In this document: in pieces, positions 30,401-38,653 of the stretch
Position numbering within the stretch: the first letter of the stretch is position 1
Layout of the letters: each line of letters begins with the position of its first letter
Assembly (NCBI GenBank): GCA_963930775.1
Contig: OZ005699.1
Location: 579,501 to 643,500 of the forward strand
Direction: 5' to 3'
Source: Cliona cf. orientalis
Lineage: Eukaryota; Porifera; Demospongiae; Clionaida; Clionaidae
Length of the DNA stretch: 64,000 bases
Program-made: the position numbers and the translations under genes
The notes under the pieces: generated by a model
Database searches by the model: none
Told to the model about the DNA's origin: nothing
What the model saw: the letters and a program-made list of their open reading frames with translations, nothing else

Positions 30401-33400
30401 TCGTGCCAAATTTTCTTCCATACACATGTGCAGTCGTGCACTAATCACGTTTGAGGAGCGTACTAGTACTATAGTGTGTGTGTGTGTGCATGCGTGGGGG
30501 CAGAAGATGGCGTTAGTTTATGGGGCGGTACCTACATGTACCTAAGGCACGTCTCGGTTGTCATGACGACGTCGTAGCTGCAACATGTGTCGCTGGCGAG
30601 CGCGACCTAATTTCGTAAAGACGGTGCCAAACGCTGCGTACGTGAGCAAGTGGCGTTGTTTAATAAGGAAGGAGAGAGGGGGCTTGATTGCAGCGTGAGT
30701 CAGTACTGACTGAAATTCCCTACCATGCAGTAAACCACGATAGTTCAGTGTAATCAGTATAGGTACAACCTTTTTTCTTTTGGGGGGAGGGGGGGGGAGG
30801 GATATATCAATTGCTTGATCAGAGTCAATGCTGGTGTATTGTACATCAGCATTGACTCTGATCAAGAAATTTATACGTATATCCCTCCCCCCTCCCCCCA
30901 AAAGAAAAAATGCTGTGATGGGTTTTGCTAGCTAGCTACATCGGCAAGTTTTACCTAACAGTTAAGTTGTCCCACAAAGAATCTTCGTTTGTTTCATACA
31001 TATTATTATGATTTTCATAGCCATTAGCCATTAGCTAGGCATCCAGGCATCTGGAGAACATGTGTTGTGTGTGCGGAATAGCAGATGACTAATTGTTTTT
31101 TCTCGCCCTTAAAGACACACTCCCTCGCTGATATCCTTTGCATGCGTGACTCTTTTTGCAATGAACAAGTATCATGCCACATCTTGTGAAATCACGACCG
31201 GCAATGATGAGAGTATACATACCTGTGTCATTTCAGAACTATCTTGTCGATAAATCAACCGTCTAAAGAGGCTTTTTTGTTAGTTTGAGTGATAACGATT
31301 ACATATTGGAATATAATTTCTCCGTTGATGACATTGACATTCCTTGCTATAATCAGCACATTGTTATACTTATGGACTGGCTAGATACACAGCACGGTGC
31401 ATATTTTGACTAATACTAAGTACTGATTAGAGATGTAATGTTTCAAAATACGTAGATGTATAATCTGATATTGACGATCTCTGAAGCTGATTATGCTCTA
31501 CAGAAAAGACTAAACATCATGCAAATGCTCGGAATCTGTATGCACGTGTGTGTGTGTGTGTATGGGATATTGTTCCAAGTCTCTCTAATCCATACATTAT
31601 TATTACAATATTATGCCTCCAATCTTTAGCATTCAACATTGAGAAGCTAGCATACACATACACATGCACATAAATTTATGCATTGAACCATACCAAGCTT
31701 AATCGAGATGCTGGAATGGTATTTCTCAATCACTATGAATAGATAATGCCGTATAGCGGGAAATTTTCGAGGGTATTAATTTTCGCTGTTTTCGCGGATC
31801 AGGGTGAATCCGCGAAATTTTATACCTCGAAAATTTCCCGCTATACGGTATGACTTGACGACCCGTTCCTACACTCGAGCATGCGCAGTCCCACGTGCAC
31901 CAGCACATGATATCAGTAGAATGGGTGTGGTCGATATAAACCACAAGGCATGCTGAATAGAAAATGCACTATTTGGAGCGCTAGCAAGCCATTTTCGAAG
32001 AAAGAGCGAACATATAGCTGACATTTTTCTTGGGACGTGTCCAACTATTGTTGAAGACTCGGGTTTTGTGACAGCTACAGCGTAGGGGTCACGGACGTTG
32101 CCGGGCTCTCGGATACACGTCAGATTTTCTCCAACTTCAGCCTCCCAAATGCTTTGATACTCGTGCCGTGGTAGCCACGGATCATCGCCTCCACAACACA
32201 GCTTCGTAGTTCAGACATAGTTAGCTCGTGTTTAACACTATCTGCTATGATTTCCACGCACGTGTGAAAGAAGAGGGGCGTGGTTTTTAGTGCATCCAAT
32301 TTGGGGGTGTGGCTTTGTCTCAGGGCTGATCCTCGAAAAATAAAACGCGAAAAAGTTCAAAACCCCACATCCGCGAAAATTGCTACCCTCGAAAATTTCC
32401 CGCTATACGGTGTGTATGTGGGAATATTGCAAGCTTGCATTTGATATGTGTGGTAATTGGATATGCCTTAGATTGTGCCCAGATATGGGCTAACGTTGAA
32501 GAATAAAGGACGACAAATGGAGAGACCTGATTGGACGGTTAATTGATCTCGTTAGCGTACCACCTGTCTAAGTAGAGCACTAATGTGCGACACTCTTGCT
32601 CGAGTTACAGATTTAGGCTTAAAACTACCAAGTTGAACTAGATGACGCTGGATGACGTATGCATGCGCGTACGATTGATGCTGTGAACGTGATGAATCGA
32701 TAGTTAGCTAGCCCAGAGTATATGGAAGTACCTAATTGGAAAATATAGATAAGTATTTAAAACGTAGCTCACATCAGAGGGATACTGAAATGTGATCTCC
32801 TCTGAAGACAACAAAATGTCCGCTCATTTTTATTAGTGAAGCTAAAATATGTTTGAAGATTTTAGAAGTATAGGCACAGACATCAGCGACTGATTCGAAA
32901 ATATGTATAATCAAGTTTTAAATTAGTGGATATTTTGAAATTTGAGACTTGAAAACAACAAACTGAGCTTAATTCAGATAATGCGTTGCAAGAATTCGGA
33001 ATTTTGGAAGTGGATAATTAGAGAAAGTCTTAGTGTGATAAACGTACACAGTGGGTAATTCTACACGCGAGACTAACAAAAATGGGCCTGTATTAGTTTC
33101 ATATCGCAAATTCCTTTGACCAAAGAAAGCATTCTAGCCTATTGTTTAGCAGGGGTGGGTTGTCGGATATGGCAAAGAGCTGGCCCCTGACTAGAACCAG
33201 GCAAGGAAATGTGTTGAAACAGTAGTGGAAATCGACCATGAGATCATACGTACATATAAACAAAGTACTATAATGATGTTGTATGCACAAGGATCACTTT
33301 CATGTTTTGAGATAAAGTTAACTATACTACTATAATATTATAAGTAAATATTGCTGCTAAGTACACAAAATTGAGGACAATATTAAATAAGAGTGTTACT

Positions 33401-36400
33401 TAATTATTGGTGTACTAGTTATAGATAGCTAGTAAGTACATGGATGCACAAAAAAAACTATGAGACATAAGCTACATTGCTTTTTGGGTAGAACAGGCAG
33501 GCAACTTAGTTGAAATCGCGAGGACGTTACGGACATGGAATAAACAGGATGGTCACACTGCAGACCTGCAGACTTGTGTAGGTTCTCAAATTGGATCTCT
33601 TGAACTAAAAGCAGGAACCCCATCCTGTGTTGGGGACACAGTTAATGATAAACTGACCGTGCATCAAGGATTGGTGGCAGAGTTAACCGTGCATGTATAC
33701 AGTATAATAATAATATTGTTATAGTAACTCTGACAGTGCTATGAGGAAGAACGGCATCCTTTGTTTTTTGAAAACCAGCTTTCTCAGTGTGCAGGCGTCA
33801 CTGAGATCATGTAGCTTGCAAAATTCTCTTAGAATTACACTTGAACTTTTGCTGAGCCGACTGTTACTAATTTTGCACCGGAGGCATGATCATACATAAG
33901 TGTGATTTCTGAATTCTGAATAAGGAATCAATTAGCATAATATTATAAATTTCTTTGCTTGCAATTGTCACGGATGGCCGCACGTTGAGCAAACTTAGAT
34001 CTCAAAAACAAAGGATGCGGATGCAGCTATGTATTTCTTATTCTGAGTCAGTAATTAAATGATAATTATGCTTATGTAATCATGTCTCTGTGTGTGCTCA
34101 TTTCTGAATCAGTTGATTTTCACACACTCCTTGATTGCTCTATAATAGCAACTCTTGCGACATTTCAACAACTTTTCCTGTATTCAGTTGTAGCTATACA
34201 CACTAGCAAAATCAGCCATATGGTACTCTATCCCTCACTTTGGATGACTAACCCTTTTCGCCATTTCTTTACAACTTGCTTTTGAGATCGGCATGCACTG
34301 GTCAGTAATGCGTGATACCTTTAGGAAATAGCTATTAGATTTTGTAAGCCATGGGTAGCCACTCCTTACATATTACATATATTATCGGGGGTAAGTTCCA
34401 CCGTATCATGTACCAGTAAAGATTGAATGCATAGTTATCACCATAGCATGTTCTTCTGCTCACTGGGGAATTGATGTAAGCTTTATACAATGGATATCAT
34501 ATCATAGATACTGACCGCAAGTCTTGGCTGCAGTTAATTAACTTAACTTTGAAGTGCAGCTGCCGCGAAAGTTAATAACGTGCTGACGTGACCCGCACAT
34601 GAGAGTCAACGGTGACCCCATTGATCCTACAATAGCAGAGCTATTTGCTGGTGATAATGTAATTTGATCTGTTCCATAATTACCTTATATATAATACTAT
34701 ATGTAATAGTTATATCACGGGCGCGAGGGATGTATGGCATTTATTGCACCGAAGCACGAGGGCGCAAAGCGCCCGAGGGTTGAGGGCAATAAATGCCATG
34801 CATCCCGAGTGCGCGTGATATAACTAGTTTATATCCCGTGGGCATAGCTACCATAGATACGCATAGAACACTAAAAAAAGAAAGAAAAGGTAAGGCTATC
34901 TTACTCAAAATGGACACACAAAGCCGCTCTCTGAGTCAAGTTCTCGAACGTCAATGGAACTTCTGAACGTCTCGTGATCGAGGGGTGTGGTCAAATCCAC
35001 ACAGCTTGCTAGCATGCTACAGCCATCAGACTCTTGGCGATGAACTACCATCGTTAGCGTGACCTGCAACGTCGAGTTCAGAAGCCAAGAAACGAAGCTC
35101 GAGCTGTTGACTATCCTAAAAACAGGTCGTGCCTACGCAGTAAGCTTACATGGATACGCGTACACTGCTAGCGATCAATCGATCGACGACTCCGCCCATC
35201 GCTTCGAACTCTCGCTACCTTTCCCGCCATATGTTCCATTTAGTCTCGCGAGACGCTCCATTGATAGTTTTACTTTTGTTGCTACCAACATGTTTATTGT
35301 TCAAGGCCTGCAGTATTTAATATTGCACAGTAAATTTACCTGAGGCTACTCATATTGCACAGTTACCAGTGCAATATGGCTAATATAGCACATAGCAACA
35401 ACATAGCAACGGGATATAAACCATGAAAAATATTTTAATGGTGTACATATATATATATATACATGTTCATTTCATTATGATATCGTCTATACGTATGTGT
35501 CAATGGTGCATATTGGCCAAATACAATTTATCAGACATAATTTAAGTATGGATGTAAATTTCGCATCCTACATGCATATATACGCGAGACAGAATTGTTT
35601 CTTTAGACATTGTTACAGTGTAGTTAATCTTATTCATAATCTTGGGGGGTTTCGCATTCTTCCCAGCCACTTAGAAGCCACATCAAAGAGGGGCCATTGT
35701 AAAAACACTTTAACAATTGGCTCTCTCTCTCTCTCTCTCTCGATCTGAGACAGCACGGACATTACTTTGGTAAAGATTGTAAGAGGATATGCCTTATTCC
35801 TCGCTGGAGTAATGAAATTAGACACCGAGAGCTCTCAGGGTATGTACCTACATGTGGGGATGGCAGAGTGTCCATGACCTTTGATCCTTTACTGGGAGCA
35901 CTCTTGCATATACAGTAGTATATTGTACTACATCATTTCTACTATTATACTGCTATCCTATAGTTGAAGTTGTTGTAATTATGAATGTATACTATCATGA
36001 TATTATGTTAGTAGTGGAAGCTAGAATTTCATCCCATAATTGCAGTTGTCCCTGCTTTAATTAACTAGGATATAGTTATTAGCATGGTTCCGCCTGGACC
36101 TGCAAAACTACTCCTGAAATATACCTACATATGTAGGATACATCCTTAAGCATTATGGAGGTACAGAGGTACATAAAAGAGAAGTTGCCCCGAATGGGTA
36201 TAATACAATATACTGTTGTATCAGGTTTCCGAATTACATTGCAAATTTTACCCTAGCACCTCTAAACCAAGACATTACATATTTTTGCTGATGTAATGCT
36301 GAATAAAAAGTATCTATAGCCATCCCAGAACGCATTGATAGTAGCACCGTGATACTCCAGAATACATCATTAGTAGTGCCATGATACTCTCTAGTACAGG

Positions 36401-38373
36401 TGCTAGCTAGACACAGTAGGTATATATGTAAGCCAGCCAGGGGACTGCTATACTGACTGTCTGTGCCAGTGTGTGATTTAGCAGCTGCAGTATAGTTTGG
36501 CAGTGGAGAGACAGCTGCATATTAGGCGGCTGGCTTACATATAAAGGTACGCAGCTTTCCCTCTAGATCTCCTCCTCCCACATCTCACTATTATAAGATC
36601 ATAATACTCCATTCTCTTTACCTTTCTCAATACCCTCTTTACCTTAATGTCTCTTTCGAGAGTACGTTTAGTGTCAGTATTTCACTACCTAGCTAACTCC
36701 TCCCACATGTGCATATAGTAGGTACCTGAGCTGCTACTATAACACATACTGCTTTTGTACGTTTCTCAATAGTATACCTCTGTTACCTTAGTATCACTTG
36801 CTCACTGCAATAATAAATATAATTTTAAAGAGCTAGTGCCTATATTTGAGCAAGTCTAGAGCTCGAGCGTCTACACGTAGCCCCCCCCTTTAAATATGAT
36901 GTAATAATATACTCTAGTCCCAGCACCTCCTACACAGCTGCTTTGTATATTAGCACATTAATTAATAACTATAAATCTTTCCCTAATGACCTAATAATTA
37001 TTGTCATTATTGTTCTATAGTAGCTCCCACACTATAACTATGCTTTAATGTGGACATTTCAATTCACCGTGTTTGTTAAACAAAACACAGTCCCCTCCCC
37101 CTCCCATCCTCTACCAAATTTTCTCTAACTGACCCCCCACATGGTATATCTTCCCCCTTATAAGTTATAAGGGGGGGGAGGGGCTAATATTATGTGTGTT
37201 TGTGTGTGGGGGGGGTATGTGAATATGTGGGGGGAGGGGGGAGAGGGGGTAATTTCTTAAAGTGACATCATTCTCATTCTCAGTTTTAATTTCTGTCTAC
37301 GTACGTATATAGGAATTTGCTAGGGGGAGGGGGAGGGGGAGGGGGGAGGGAGGGAGCCATTGGGCTTTGTATTACATAATACTAATTAACCTTTTTGGCA
37401 GTACGTTAAACAGAAACAGCTGTGGCTCCCCGCTAAGCATGTGTGAAGCGTTTGTGATCAATAATGTTTGTTGGTGATCGGCGCTTGTTGACCGTGAAAT
37501 ATCCACATGGATACATTTTGATGTCATTACTAGCAGCAAATCTCTCAACAGCCGGCAGTAATTGTCAGGGGATACAAACGGATACGCATACCGTACACGT
37601 ACATGTAAACATGAGAACATTGCGGTTGATTTAATTGTGAGCATATGACTGCTACAAGCCACACTCTGTGCTTTGCTCAGGAGATCAATCAAATTCCATG
37701 CACGACATTGTCCTAGTATAATTAGCATACTATTATGTATAATACTGTAATAGTGGAACCCCTCAATATTAGAAGATTATCCATGAAATAATAATATATG
37801 TAGTACACCCCTTTAATTTAATTTATATATCACAATAATTATGTACTCAATAATAGTTGTGTGCTAGACATGTACATACATCTCCGCTAAGCATGTTAGT
37901 CACCGTTGTACGTAGTTAAAGAACCTGGGCTGCGGTCAGTGTAGCAACAGCTTGCATTGTCCACCAGCAAATCGGCCGACAAATTAGCTAATTATTTCAG
38001 GAAACTGCGGCTTCTTTGGATAATTAGATCGCTAATCTAATCAAGATACATAATGCAGTGTGGCACTGGAGCGCAAATGGGCTGTATCTTGTGGGCTATT
38101 GTAGTTTCGTTAATCGAATTTGCTGAATACGGCAGCTGCGGTTGGAATGGAATGTGAAATGGAGCGTTGCAGGTCACGTTGAATTGTCCGGTGCTGCTGG
38201 ATTAGATGTGTGTGTGTGAATGTAATTAGAGATGTCTGTACTTTTGATGGGCTGTGGCCGGCTAGAATGTCAACTCAGATTTTATACTGGCAGCGTCTCA
38301 CGCACACAATCGCGTATGTGGTTGGTCTCATGAATGTTAATGATGATAGTACATTCTCTCTCTCTTATCTCTT

Positions 38374-38455
<82 letters not shown>

Positions 38456-38653
38456 TTCCCCCCTTTTCTCTCTCCCCTACGACACAGAAAATACGGTAAG
38501 CAGTTGACAGTGAGTGTTTCCAATCCCGTTCTCTTCCACATTGGTAGCAAGCAGAGGGAGCTCCACTTCCAGGAGGACCGTGTAGCTCGACCATCGATAC
38601 GAAAGAACAATGCCCATCATATTGTACTCTTTTGGCCCACGTCTGGGTTCTAA
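456..38653 (+). CDS. MYO1D: Class I unconventional myosin, MYO1D/MYO1G-like (3' half of gene, 10 exons)
   Basis: Actin-based motor of the short-tailed myosin I class, acting at membranes. Joining exons 456-530, 592-805, 950-1035, 1329-1533, 7495-7616, 11570-11671, 15504-15651, 16032-16130, 18572-18837 and 38488-38653 gives an open frame of 493 complete codons plus TAA, with every GT-AG junction in matching phase. In order it shows the end of the motor ([11 protein letters not shown], then a stretch with [10 protein letters not shown]), the converter, an IQ neck ([11 protein letters not shown]), an IQ-like segment (AYYRRYKLK) and a complete TH1 tail with PH-like core ([31 protein letters not shown]). 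Family MYO1D is about 1000 residues, so about half is here; the ATP-binding part is upstream of the window. MYO1D rather than MYO1A/B/C/E is inferred from the neck, the tail motifs and the short C-terminus. Drosophila Myo31DF and vertebrate Myo1d act in left-right asymmetry. MYO1G is the main alternative. Confidence 0.94.
592..805 (+). CDS. MYO1D: Myosin I exon b (lower 50K / SH region of motor)
   Basis: Acceptor AATCCAG before 592 and donor GTCAGT at 806. Contains TEVTKRP and the near-universal myosin string [10 protein letters not shown], ending CLHQ. Starts by completing an AG|T serine codon and ends in phase 0. Reading on past the donor continues briefly before a stop, so the coding end is set by the splice site and the match of the next exon. 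Confidence 0.96.
950..1035 (+). CDS. MYO1D: Myosin I exon c (converter)
   Basis: Acceptor CTACTACAG and donor GTAAGG. Encodes the converter start: [19 protein letters not shown], then PYERF. This corresponds to the family string [16 protein letters not shown]. Phase 0 in, phase 2 out. Confidence 0.96.
1329..1533 (+). CDS. MYO1D: Myosin I exon d (converter end and start of IQ1)
   Basis: Acceptor GCCTGTAG and donor GTAAGC. Encodes [10 protein letters not shown], the [12 protein letters not shown] segment and [11 protein letters not shown], ending IMQR. These correspond to the end of the converter (FGxSKxFIRxPRTL) and the first residues of the IQ helix. The IQ motif is split by the following intron. 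Confidence 0.96.
1741..1881 (+). repeat. Dispersed repeat A, copy 1
   Basis: Shares about 140 bp of clear similarity with the reverse complement of 57595-57735. Diagnostic shared blocks include CCATCCCATTGCCTGCTCAG and GGGATGGTAC. Similarity fades upstream into about 1708. No coding content recognised. Confidence 0.75.
2489..2691 (+). repeat. Tandem duplication, period about 102 bp
   Basis: Two head-to-tail copies, 2489-2590 and 2591-2691. Both contain TCAGCTCTCATAATAC, AAATGCCGACGTATAATAAT and GGCTAATTTTAGATTCAGTG, with small indels between. Confidence 0.85.
3211..3431 (+). repeat. Tandem duplication, period about 112 bp
   Basis: Copies at 3211-3322 and 3323-3431 both start CCGTGTACAAAAATGTACCT and both end with GACAGCCACCTGCCCC. 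Internal stretches are diverged and rich in GTACAT. Confidence 0.8.
6074..6088. promoter_or_regulatory. Candidate RFX X-box
   Basis: GTTGCC and AGCAAC form perfect half-sites separated by 3 nt (CCT), fitting the RFX consensus GTNRCC-N(0-3)-RGYAAC. It lies inside the 6-kb myosin intron. RFX factors are typical of ciliary gene control; function here is only inferred. Confidence 0.4.
7495..7616 (+). CDS. MYO1D: Myosin I exon e (rest of IQ1, IQ-like neck 2)
   Basis: Acceptor CTCTCCAG follows directly on a long (CT)n tract; donor GTGTGT. Encodes [17 protein letters not shown] and then an [16 protein letters not shown] stretch. Joined to exon d this makes a standard calmodulin-binding IQ motif, then the MYO1D-type second neck segment. 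Spacing across the junction equals that of the family, so no exon appears to be missing in the 6-kb intron before it. Phase 0 in, 2 out. Confidence 0.94.
8991..9047. repeat. Inverted repeat, 15-bp perfect arms
   Basis: GTAGAGTGGATGTGG (8991-9005) and its reverse complement (9033-9047) flank a 27-nt loop. It could be a MITE remnant or a stem in the intron RNA. Confidence 0.75.
10930..11180 (+). repeat. Diverged tandem duplication
   Basis: Two copies about 155-165 bp apart share GGGTCAATAGTAC, AGCTTGCAA and TAGACAGCAGGTG in the same order. Divergence suggests an old duplication. Confidence 0.6.
11570..11671 (+). CDS. MYO1D: Myosin I exon f (neck-tail junction)
   Basis: Acceptor CTCTCACAG directly after a (CT)n tract and donor GTGAGT. 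Encodes a stretch with [16 protein letters not shown], matching the family pattern YGKxVxWPxPPxVL between neck and TH1 tail. Phase 2 in, phase 2 out. Confidence 0.92.
12105..12380. repeat. Three diverged repeat units (minus-strand FF..NS..TRK pattern)
   Basis: Units near 12105, 12196 and 12337 share CTTTCCTGGT or GTTTCCTGGT followed by a GAATT-type core and GTGAAAAAA or GCGAAAAAA. On the minus strand the second and third read [14 protein letters not shown] and [14 protein letters not shown] inside an 88-codon open frame; the first reads [11 protein letters not shown]. It looks like a repeated DNA element rather than a protein gene, since flanks are low-complexity. Confidence 0.6.
12482..12682 (+). 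other. Unexplained 66-codon open frame in intron
   Basis: Begins [11 protein letters not shown] and ends VLSKRGI before TAA. Composition is less biased than nearby chance frames, but no family is recognised and no splice links were seen. It could be a remnant of a mobile element or chance. Confidence 0.2.
15504..15651 (+). CDS. MYO1D: Myosin I exon g (TH1 tail start)
   Basis: Acceptor GCATGCACAG lies about 20 nt after a (CT)n tract; the donor is embedded in a (GT)n run. Encodes [12 protein letters not shown], a stretch with [11 protein letters not shown], and KWAGNYLS. These match the MYO1D/G tail patterns RWRAxQL and RAWEGNYL. Phase 2 in, 0 out. Confidence 0.93.
16032..16130 (+). CDS. MYO1D: Myosin I exon h (TH1 tail)
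   Basis: Acceptor CATACAG and donor GTACGAG. 33 codons in phase 0 at both ends. Ends with [12 protein letters not shown], the first strand of the PH-like fold of TH1 (family VLFSCHVRKVN). A (GA)n tract begins right at the donor. Confidence 0.93.
16131..18571. other. Myosin intron, 2441 bp, with (GA)n donor end and (CT)n acceptor end
   Basis: (GA)n-rich sequence fills about 16133-16220 beside the donor, and (CT)n fills about 18386-18488 near the acceptor; the two are complementary in the transcript. Another (GA)n block lies at 17535-17595. Nothing coding is recognised between them. Confidence 0.8.
18572..18837 (+). CDS. MYO1D: Myosin I exon i (TH1 PH-like core)
   Basis: Acceptor TTGTGTAG and donor GTAAGG. 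Encodes [32 protein letters not shown], and a stretch with [10 protein letters not shown]. In the family this forms the phosphoinositide-binding PH-like core; the basic residues of the first loop (K, R) are kept. Phase 0 in, 2 out. A long (GA)n tract starts 5-10 nt into the next intron. Confidence 0.95.
27698..27940 (+). other. Unexplained 80-codon open frame in intron
   Basis: Starts [13 protein letters not shown] and continues [11 protein letters not shown], in the large myosin intron. An overlapping 140-codon frame exists on the opposite strand (27347-27769) but ends in a (GA)n-encoded Ser-Leu run. Neither resembles a family I know; probably chance or a relic. Confidence 0.15.
28932..28970 (+). 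repeat. Dispersed repeat B, copy 1
   Basis: Contains AAACGAAGATTCTCC and AACAACTTTAACTGTTC, similar to sequences at 30941-31000 (inverted) and 63515-63572. Short and diverged. Confidence 0.55.
30771..30910. mobile_element. Hairpin MITE-like element, 140 bp
   Basis: Near-perfect foldback. The outer end TTTTTTCTTTTGGGGGGAGG and inner block CTTGATCAGAGTCAATGCTG both recur as reverse complements on the right arm, around a loop of about 13 nt near 30834-30845. Arms of about 60 bp with few mismatches imply a recent insertion or active gene conversion. No coding capacity. Confidence 0.8.
30941..31000 (-). repeat. Dispersed repeat B, copy 2
   Basis: On the minus strand it reads AAACGAAGATTCTTTG, then GGACAACTTAACTGTT and GTAAAACTTGCCGA, closely matching 63515-63572. 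It abuts the hairpin element ending at 30910. Confidence 0.65.
31749..32410. mobile_element. TIR-bounded nonautonomous element carrying a HIRAN-like gene fragment
   Basis: Ends are inverted copies of a 27-bp terminal sequence beginning CCGTATAGCGGGAAATTTTC (31749-31775 and 32384-32410). A third, inverted copy at 31823-31848 makes the left end a 100-bp foldback by itself, with an inner TTCGCGGAT/ATCCGCGAA stem. The roughly 535 bp between is more CpG-rich than its surroundings and holds an antisense broken gene fragment. No clear target-site duplication and no transposase were seen. It could be one element or a MITE inserted beside a related end. Confidence 0.75.
31869..32218 (-). pseudogene. 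Frameshifted fragment of a HIRAN-like domain gene
   Basis: Read on the minus strand from ATG at 32218: [17 protein letters not shown], then a 5-nt insertion at 32163-32167 that looks like a local duplication, then [31 protein letters not shown], a spacer, and [19 protein letters not shown]. The pattern REPxNxxDPxAVAV ... VGHVPR is what HIRAN-type domains show; the domain in HLTF binds DNA 3' ends. Recognisable similarity ends near 31992, and the frame then runs through non-homologous sequence to TAG at 31869-31871. Both the frameshift and the missing C-terminal part argue for a dead copy. The HIRAN assignment is from memory of the motif, not a search. Confidence 0.6.
33754..34018. repeat. Inverted-repeat-bounded segment, weak
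   Basis: GCATCCTTTG followed by a T-run and GA (33754-33771) is inverted at 34002-34018. A second pair (CTGAATAAGGA / TTCTTATTCTGA) lies near the right side. Possible degenerate MITE. Confidence 0.4.
34708..34825. mobile_element. Hairpin MITE-like element, 118 bp
   Basis: Left arm AGTTATATCACGGGCGCG and the block GGCATTTATTGC recur inverted on the right arm, ending at TAACT. A small inner stem GGGCGC...GCGCCC sits near the centre. Strong CpG content and intact arms suggest a structured nonautonomous element. Confidence 0.8.
34826..35425. mobile_element. TIR-bounded element adjoining the 34708 hairpin
   Basis: GTTTATATCCCGT at its left end recurs inverted (ACGGGATATAAAC) at its right end near 35409-35421, just after an inner stem TATTGCAC...GTGCAATA. 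The interior is CpG-rich, includes TCTCGCGAGA, and has a 94-codon + frame (35059-35343) of no recognised family. Together with the hairpin on its left this may be one composite insertion. Confidence 0.55.
36423..36543. mobile_element. MITE-like element with 16-bp TIRs
   Basis: TATATGTAAGCCAGCC (36423-36438) and its perfect reverse complement (36528-36543) bound a 121-bp segment that contains a weaker inner pair (ACTGCTATACTG / CAGTATAGT). Confidence 0.7.
38359..38450 (+). repeat. (CT)n microsatellite before the last myosin exon
   Basis: About 90 bp of CT repeats ending roughly 38 nt before the acceptor, with a C/T-rich bridge to ACGACACAG. It doubles as an extended polypyrimidine tract. Confidence 0.95.
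38488..38653 (+). CDS. MYO1D: Myosin I terminal exon j
   Basis: Acceptor ACGACACAG about 40 nt after a (CT)n tract; TAA stop at 38651-38653. Encodes [16 protein letters not shown] and ends with a short hydrophobic tail ([12 protein letters not shown]), the same layout as the MYO1D/G C-terminus (VNVTNPV ... GFILSVPGN). Completes an AG|A arginine codon with exon i, so it can follow that exon directly across 19.65 kb. Confidence 0.92.

Larger units (their letters stand above)
18838..38487. other. Myosin terminal intron, about 19.65 kb
   Basis: Begins with a (GA)n block (about 18845-18978) and ends with a (CT)n block (about 38359-38450). The interior holds microsatellites (TG at 22761-22793; CA at 23948-23977 and 24077-24100; CT at 25541-25633; GA at 27400-27437), hairpin and TIR elements (30771-30910, 31749-32410, 34708-34825, 34826-35425, 36423-36543) and dispersed repeats. 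No intact nested gene was recognised on either strand; the only protein-like remnant is the HIRAN-like fragment. Confidence 0.8.

Noticed and set aside
30542-30901. 119-codon minus-strand frame
   Set aside because: Spans the hairpin element and is made of its G-rich arm. No protein family likeness.
33099-33290. Possible transposon-coding relic ([12 protein letters not shown] on +)
   Set aside because: Too short and no second motif to support a family.
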